Shown: one piece after another, positions 57,701 through 64,000 of the stretch | How positions within the stretch are numbered: the stretch's first letter is position 1 | Layout: every line of letters starts with the position of its first letter | Source of the DNA: Brasenia schreberi | Lineage: Eukaryota; Streptophyta; Magnoliopsida; Nymphaeales; Cabombaceae | Assembly: GCA_036023115.1 (NCBI GenBank) | Contig: JAYKKT010000074.1 | Span: forward strand, 8,516,501-8,580,500 | DNA: 64,000 nucleotides | Direction: 5' to 3' | Notes under the pieces: generated by a model | Databases searched by the model: none | What the model was told of the DNA's origin: nothing | What the model saw: the letters and a program-made list of their open reading frames with translations, nothing else | Position numbers and translations under genes: made by a program

Positions 57701-59700
57701 TCAGCTTCCCTTTTAGTTGGCTTGTTCATTACTGTTAATCAGATTCTGATTCGAAGACGGGAGGAATGAGGTGACGAGCTTGGCTTGTAAGTGTCTTTCA
57801 GTTAGATTGTTGCTTTTATCTCATGCATTTAGTATTTTCTAATAAGGGATGGAGCTCAAGCTTTTTCCGTCGGAAAACCATGCCCTTTTGCACCTGAGAA
57901 AGTTGTTACATTCTGGTACTCAGAGTGGAAGATCGGGAGAACGTTCACAGATAAACTTCCAGTGAGAATTGTGTTCCCATGTCATTTTGCAGTGAGAAAA
58001 TAAATCAGAGGGTTGCAAAGATTCCAAGAATTTCCACACCTGAGAAAAAGTTTCCCAGTTTAATGCATAACGTGGAGTGAAGTCTCTGCACCCAAGAATT
58101 TTCTACCATTAACTTGATGAATTTTTTGCTGCACAGGGAAGTAGTACTCGGTAGAGTGTAAAATGATCCGGACCAATCGAGTTGGAGCTGCTTGTGTCTC
58201 GTCTCATGGGATTGTTGCGTGGTTGTGGCTTGCCTTCTTATAGCTCATCTAATATTTGGGCTCGTATTGCTATTCGCTGCAACCCAATCGACCCAGATGC
58301 AAGTTTGCTCACTAAACTTGAACATAATTTTTATGTAGTTTCAGTAAAAGATCGTATTCTTGCTCATTTAAGTTAACAATTAGCTTTTCTCTAAGTTTCC
58401 TCTTGACCATTGAAGAGATGTTCACTCATCTATCTAACGCTAGCATGTTTTTCTACCATATAGAGGAATTGGCTGGTCACTATCTACTATATACGTCTGG
58501 CCAAATGATAACAAGAAGAGAGAAGTGCAGTGGCCATTGAAAGAACTTGCTGAGAACATCAGCAGCCCGTAGGTTGTGGCAGAAGGTATCAATTATGTTA
58601 AAAATGAAGATCGGAAAATTGGGGGGCCTCACTTGATGAAAGAACTCGTTTCTTCAATCAGCATAGAGGAATACCATATGTAAGAGGGCTTCTACCATCC
58701 ATTGCTGCAATTATCACACCCCCTCCTAAAAGATGAGGAGGGAAGCAAAAGGAACTCATTTCAACCTGTTTTGGACATTTCAATACCCAATACCAGAAGC
58801 TTGTTTGTGCCATCCCCAAATGTCAAATGCAAACCTAAGGTGCGCGCACGTGTGTGGTAACCCGAGTAGTTTGTTGTTCAACTGTACATCAAAAAACTCT
58901 TTTAAAAGGTACATACAAGTTTAAGGAATTTCATTGTTAGTCAAGATGGAAATAGAAATTGCAAGTTTTCTGTAAAGAAAATGGACTTAAATTATAAGGA
59001 GCTTGTTTTTCAGTAGAAAATGTATACGAAGACCAAGGTTTACCATCAATGAGCCACTTACATTAGATAGTGTTTCTCCCAGTTGGTTTGTTCGGCTCAT
59101 TTACCACACCTAGTTGGACATAGGTCGGGTCTTCTAAATCAGACCCCAAGTGCAGTTTGGTATCAAATCATGTTCATCGCGACTCGCTAGATTCAATGGG
59201 CAACCTAGATTTATTAATTTCATAGTGTTTCTCCCAGTCTCCCTTAAACTAAGAAGCAACAACTGCAGCCTTTGGCTTATTAATTTCATAATCCATTGCA
59301 AATTGGAGGTTACTGAAATCCATCCTGCCGCTGTGGATCTCATCATTAATTAATCTGCAACTTGGCTGTCATGAGACATCCCATGTGAGACTCCAAGCGT
59401 TGGACGTGGTGTTTTAAATCTTCCTCTGCCTTTTCACTCAGTTGCCTCATATGAAGAGGCGCGCATTAAGCCTGTCCTCACATTCAGCCATCGTTTCCCT
59501 CTCACTCCACAACATAAAAGTCCAGATGTATCCAACTGTTTCACATGATTTTGAAAGGAACCCGCCCTTTCTCTGTAAAAAGGGAAAGAGATTGAAACCC
59601 ATATTGCACAATGGGCTACTGCCATCTCACATTGATGGTGGACCACACTCACTCAACTGTGTAAATGTGTGTGTTTGTGACAGAGTGAAAGAGAGAGAGC
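57701..59700. other. intergenic region, no supported gene
   Basis: A frame at 58182-58376 (SNIWARIAIRCNPIDPDASL) is short and unplaced. The motif tttcatagtgtttctcccagt and its surroundings recur imperfectly near 59066 and 59220. No repeats with clear ends and no RNA genes are seen. Confidence 0.35.
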
Positions 59701-59709
59701 TGTGTCATA

Positions 59710-59719
59710 TGTATAAATA
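59710..59719 (+). promoter_or_regulatory. TATA box of the phytocyanin-like gene
   Basis: gtataaatag lies about 42 bp upstream of the ATG at 59761, the normal distance for a TATA box with a short leader. Confidence 0.7.
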
Positions 59720-59760
59720 GAGGTTCTATAGATTTCAATCCTTCGTCTTCTATCAGAACA

Positions 59761-60468
59761 ATGGCGTGTCTTGCATATCCAAATGTGAGAATTTTCTTTG
59801 TTTTCTTCTTTCTGCTTGTACAAGGTCGAGTATTATGCTACCTATTCAAAGTAGGAGATCTAGATTCATGGGGTTTACCACCTTCAGATTCACCAAAGAT
59901 CTATGACGACTGGTCGATGAAGAACCAGTTTCGGGTCGGCGACTCTCTGTAAGCATTTCCCCTTCCTTTTAATAGCAATTTAATTTCCATAAATAAAGAC
60001 TCACCTTTATCCTTGGAACTACTGAAAATGAATTAGCACCAATTGATTGACAAACTTCTGCAAATTTTTTTACTGTTATTGACAGTGTTTCTATACCCAC
60101 CAAGTGAAGAGTCACTCGTTCAAGTAACAGAAGATGCACACAAGACGTGCAATATCTCCAATCCGATAGCCTATTTTGATGACGGTAACATAGTTTTCAA
60201 CATTACTGGCCCTGGCACCTTCTATTTCACCAGTGGAGTTGGTGGGCACTGTCTCAGATTACAGAAGCTTGCAGTTTCTGTTCCTTCAAATGGGTCATTT
60301 TACCCACTTTCCTCGGCTCCTACCGGACTTGCCGGTTCATCTTCTTCGTATCCAACAGTATTCGGTCCGACTGGCTCGACGCCATCATCTTCTCCTGCCG
60401 AAAACATGGCTTCTGTTGCCACCGTGGCTTCTTTCTTGTTCTCTTTCTCCTTCCTGCTCTTTCTTTAA
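59761..60468 (+). CDS. early nodulin-like / phytocyanin protein, GPI-anchored
   Basis: Exons 59761-59948 and 60086-60468. The signal peptide (VRIFFVFFFLLVQGRVLC) is followed by a plastocyanin-like fold with FKVGDLDSWGLPP, IYDDWSMKNQFRVGDSL, then LYPPSEESLVQVTEDAHKTC, FDDGNIVFNITGPGTFYFTS and GVGGHCLRLQKLAVSV. The two cysteines (HKTC, GHC) form the usual disulphide; the full set of copper ligands is absent, as in ENODL proteins, which are probably cell-surface glycoproteins. A serine/proline stretch and a hydrophobic end (VATVASFLFSFSFLLFL) indicate a GPI anchor. Using the visible GT and AG sites, the frame shifts at the junction (two bases seem missing before the donor), so the gene may be broken or the sequence may hold an error. 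Confidence 0.82.
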
Positions 60469-61544
60469 GATCAGGATCCTAAAGAATGCAGGTATTTGTT
60501 TGTATGAACTAGAGAAATTTTGCGGATTATATATAAACTATAGTGAAGCCTATGTTAGATATAGGGTTAGAATCAATCTGTTTTGATCTGTAATTCTTTG
60601 TAGTTTGGTATAAGAAAATAATCTTCATGGAAAGAAATGAGACTGTTGACACGAAAATCCTTAAATAAAGGACGGACAAAAATAGCGGAATTGAACCACA
60701 AATGTCAGGAAACTTGATTGAGCCAGCATTTTCGACAACCTTCTTCCTAATCAATAACTCGAGCTATGATTTGTCAATGTTATGGGGCCAAAACGCATTG
60801 CTTAAGAATGAGGCAATTGAAAGTTTCCCTAGCCTCCTTGGTACTAATTTGAGCCTAAAAGAGTAGATGAGATGCAATTCTAGAAAGCTCAATATGATGA
60901 ACAAAGTAGTATGAAAAAGTATCTGAACCAAAAAGAAATTTTCTTCGTTCTATGGGCATGACAAAGTACTCACACTACCAGCAATGAAACGAGGATGATG
61001 GCAACCTTGTTTTCCACTAAGAGCTTTCACCCCGTAATGGCTCGCTGTCCATCCAATTCATGGTTAATATGCGTATATTTTCCTTTCCTCATAATCATGG
61101 TGTATGTAGTTCCAGTTCATCAATCGCATATATTCCCTTGCCTCATCATTCCGTTCATTATTTTTTAATTGAATGATTAGCCTTAGAATTATCAAGTAAC
61201 TAAATGAGTCATCAAAAGGTTAAGAACCTCGTTAAGAAGATAAGTGAGAATGTTAACGAAGTACATCTCTCTCTCTCATGGGTTGCAGAGGAACACACTT
61301 AAAAACAAGACCGCACATGATCAATGCATAACATTCACTGATTTACACGACACTTTTCATTACAAATGCAGAACATCATATAGGCTTCGAATATAAAATC
61401 TATTTGGGTGATGAACAACAAGTACGGAATCAAAATCTTGCAGTTAGCAGCTTTTCTATGGGAAGACAATCCTACGAGCAATAGACACGGAAGACGACGC
61501 AGAAGCAACAGAGGAGGATACTACCATCCACTCATACATAAAAT
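60469..61544. other. intergenic region between convergent genes
   Basis: Contains the 3' flanks of the phytocyanin-like gene and of the proline-rich gene. No further gene, RNA or repeat is recognised. Confidence 0.45.
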
Positions 61545-62204
61545 CTATCGACCACGAGGAGGAGGAGCATGTACTTTCGACGTTGGCGGGTGATGCGCAA
61601 TTTGATGATAAGATAGTGGAGGCGGCGCTGGTGATAGTGGAGTAAGATTGATGGGGCGAGGGGGAGGTGGTGGTGGGTGTTTAGAGAAACCTGGTGTAGG
61701 AGGGGGAGGTATATGATGGTGGTAAGAAGGAGGCTGCTGCTGCTTAAGTGGTGGTGGCGAAGAGGTAGAGCGAACAGGTGATGGAGGCGGTGGATAATGG
61801 TGGTGGAATGCAGGAGGCGGTGGAGGAAGAAGAGGAGGAGGGTTTTTGACAGTGCGTGGCGGTTTGGAATGGTAAGGAGGTGGTGCAAGTGGTGGAGGAG
61901 TATGATGGTGGTGGGCAGGAGGAGGAGGAACAGGACGATTATGCTTAATGGTTTGTGGCGGTTTTGAAAAGTGAGGAGGCGGTGCAAGTGGTAGAGTATG
62001 ATGGTGGTGGTGGTGGTGGCTGGGAGGCGGAGGTGGAGAAATATGGTGGTGTAGTGTAGGAGGAGAGGGATGAGGACAGTGGATGGGTGGTATCGGAAGG
62101 TGGCAGTTTGTTGGCTCGCAGAGGGAGGTAGGAAAGAATACCACCATAGCAAGAATACCGAACTTCGTCACTAACAAGCCCATATTCATCTTAATGAACT
62201 CCAT
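61545..62204 (-). CDS. proline/histidine-rich secreted (extensin-like) protein
   Basis: 219 codons from the ATG at 62204. The N-terminus MEFIKMNMGLLVTKFGILAM, VVFFPTSLC is a signal peptide. The mature part is dominated by proline and histidine: PPPPPSHHHHHHHTLPLAPP, PPPAHHHHTPPPLAPPPYHS, PPPPPAFHHHYPPPPSPVRS. It lacks regular SPPPP-YxY extensin cross-link modules, so it is better called a hybrid proline-rich cell-wall protein or metal-binding-like HyPRP without the 8-cysteine domain. An upstream in-frame ATG at 62267 lies above the TATA box (62242-62250) and is unlikely to be transcribed, so the inner start was chosen. Family assignment is by composition only. Confidence 0.72.
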   Translation of the reverse strand: MEFIKMNMGLLVTKFGILAMVVFFPTSLCEPTNCHLPIPPIHCPHPSPPTLHHHISPPPPPSHHHHHHHTLPLAPPPHFSKPPQTIKHNRPVPPPPAHHHHTPPPLAPPPYHSKPPRTVKNPPPLLPPPPPAFHHHYPPPPSPVRSTSSPPPLKQQQPPSYHHHIPPPPTPGFSKHPPPPPPRPINLTPLSPAPPPLSYHQIAHHPPTSKVHAPPPRGR

Positions 62205-62241
62205 GGTGAAACTCGGTACTGAGGTAGCGAACACACCGTAC

Positions 62242-62250
62242 CCTTTTATA
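62242..62250 (-). promoter_or_regulatory. TATA box of the proline-rich gene
   Basis: The minus strand reads TATAAAAGG, 38-46 bp upstream of the chosen ATG. Transcription would start about 10-15 bp before that ATG, which excludes the farther upstream ATG. Confidence 0.7.
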
Positions 62251-64000
62251 CAGATCTGGTGGACCAAGTTCCAATTTTATAGAAGCTTTTGTTTTTTGTT
62301 GGTCTTCTTTACCAGTTTTCGATGTGAATCGCTGCAGCAAGCATTATCGCGAGAATATTAATCTATAGCTCCTCACTTTATGCAGATCGAAAGATTTGAA
62401 ACTTTTAACAGTAAATTAAGGAAAGGAATGGCCCGTGACTCCCATTCTGCAGATGCAACAAGTTCGGATGCTTACAGGAGGCTAAAAATAGCCTCCTCCT
62501 GTTCAGTTTCAAGAGGCTAGATGATGAAACTGCAGGCCTTTTTCTGAAAGACTGCGACGTTCTGCAATATTCGCTCTCGGGGAACGTCGATATTCATCAA
62601 ATTCAAGAAAACTGATGGGGAAAGCTCACTGTCGCCCCCATAATGGTGGAGAACCTTCAGCATTTTGTTTTCAGGAGTGTTCATATATGTTGCCAAGTGA
62701 AGAACATGATTATCAAACTAAATCATCCACTAGTTGTTATTTAGAAGAAGAAAACTACAGCAGTTATACCCAATCTTACGAATATCATACCGTATTATAC
62801 ATCTTATAATGATACTTAAATCCAATATGACTTAGGTACACATACAACAACTAAGCCTTTTCTTGTATTAGATAGGGTCTGTTACATTTGTTTCTTGTTT
62901 TCATTTTTTAAAATAAATATAATGTATTGCACTGTATAAGGCTGCAATTCGCAGGATATCATACGGTACCTTTTAAAATTTTCGTTAAAACCTCATAAAC
63001 CCGGAAAGAGCTCATTTCCAAGCCCTCTTGCTATCTCCCCCGATCCAAACATCTTTGGCTATCTTGACTCTTTCATTTTTGCGTCAAATATTTGTGAGAA
63101 TAAATGCTTTTGGAAACAATTTAAAAGATGCAAGAACTTGAAAACATGCCCTTTTCTCCCACAAAAATATTTTTCTATAATAACATAAAATATATTTGTT
63201 GAAAACCACCCCTTTCCTCGTTTGTAGGACAATGAGTTTCTATTTTGTGGTTTATTAGCTAATAATTTTTTGTATTATATTTTGGATGTTATCTTACACT
63301 TGGTAGCACTTTTCTATTTTTCTTTCCTCTTCTTTCTTATTTTCTCCGAGAATTCTATCTTCTTATTTGATAGAATCAAAAGATACCAAAATATTATATT
63401 GTATCGTGCAACATGGTGCGAATATGGCTTATTAGTCCTATGTATCTTAAGGGGTCGGCTACACTGTTTAGAACATTGGTTGTAACTCATTCTAATTGTG
63501 CTTTTAAGAAAACAATTGGTGAGTGTAAGAGCTCTCAAGCACAAGCTGAGGCCTAAAGCGAGAGAAAGTTTCGGGCCTAAATCTAAAATTGTGGGTCCTA
63601 TGAAATTGATATTTTTGGAAAACAATGATAAAGCATGATCATGAATTTTTAGTTTGATGCTTGTAAGATACATGAAGAAGATCAATAAGAATCCTTTGAA
63701 TGGAATAAACCGTGGGTTTTGGTATTTGGTGTGATTTCGGATTCATGATCATACGAATTACCTTCTCTTCCAAGTCTTTTCTCAAATGGATTTATTTCCA
63801 ACATGTTTGTTTGCTATGAACTGTGAAATGTTCCTCACTTGACACTTTAGTTTATTAACTAGACTGCACCCAAAATGAGTTTTAACAAGGTCTCAATAAT
63901 TGACGGCTCAATTCAAACATTGGCATAATCTAACGTATAGAAGATAAAACAAGAGAAACACACTTGAAGTGGTTTAAAATGATGCTAATACAAAAGGAAG
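62251..64000. other. right-hand flank with transposon debris
   Basis: 62476-62498 is a small hairpin (aggaggctaaaaatagcctc). At 62846-62905 a caacaactaagccttttctt block is the reverse complement of an RTE 3' end (minus strand, short fragment). GTATCATACGG- and attgtatcgtgcaac-type sequences near 62790, 62957 and 63398 look like pieces of hAT-A ends. No gene is supported. Confidence 0.45.

Noticed and set aside
60043..60085. Upstream extension of phytocyanin exon 2 as an alternative start (MIDKLLQIFLLLL)
   Set aside because: It lies in the intron before a good acceptor, would remove the signal peptide and first half of the fold, and the TATA box is upstream of exon 1.

Overview
This is a 64-kb piece of a flowering-plant nuclear genome. 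The evidence is spliced genes with GT-AG introns, plant-type families (phytocyanin-like, PPR and proline-rich cell-wall proteins) and plant transposons (Copia LTR elements primed by initiator Met-tRNA, hAT elements, RTE-type LINEs with a TTG-repeat tail). The very large, transposon-filled introns suggest a mid-sized to large genome. I cannot name the species.

Left and middle (1-43457): one gene dominates, the nuclear-pore scaffold gene NUP160 on the minus strand. Seventeen exons (about 1,072 residues, beta-propeller plus most of the alpha-helical part) can be joined in frame between 43457 and 5067. The last part of the gene lies beyond the left edge or is not visible. Its introns reach about 10 kb and hold most of the repeats: (i) a hAT family, called hAT-A here, with GTATCG-rich palindromic ends and 8-bp target duplications; (ii) a second hAT family, hAT-B, with GTCACAC ends, including a deletion derivative that carries an RNA-binding (RRM) gene fragment; (iii) RTE LINEs, mostly 5'-truncated, some with 19-20 bp target duplications; (iv) small Copia-type LTR elements without a polymerase, one carrying an EF-1-alpha fragment at the left window edge; (v) broken Copia LTR elements.

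Right (44445-64000): a gene-rich stretch. It holds a VPS2/CHMP2-type ESCRT-III gene (minus, with two small frame-breaking indels), a divergent intronless P-class PPR gene, a decayed full-length Copia element (minus), an unassigned ORF region, an early-nodulin-like (phytocyanin) gene with a suspicious exon-intron junction, and a proline/histidine-rich secreted protein gene on the minus strand. VPS2 and the PPR gene share a 636-bp bidirectional promoter region containing a 111-bp tandem duplication.

The genes do not form an operon or a pathway. The most informative structure is the nested transposon stratigraphy inside NUP160 introns, where clean target duplications let several insertions be ordered in time, together with two cases of host gene fragments lying inside mobile elements.
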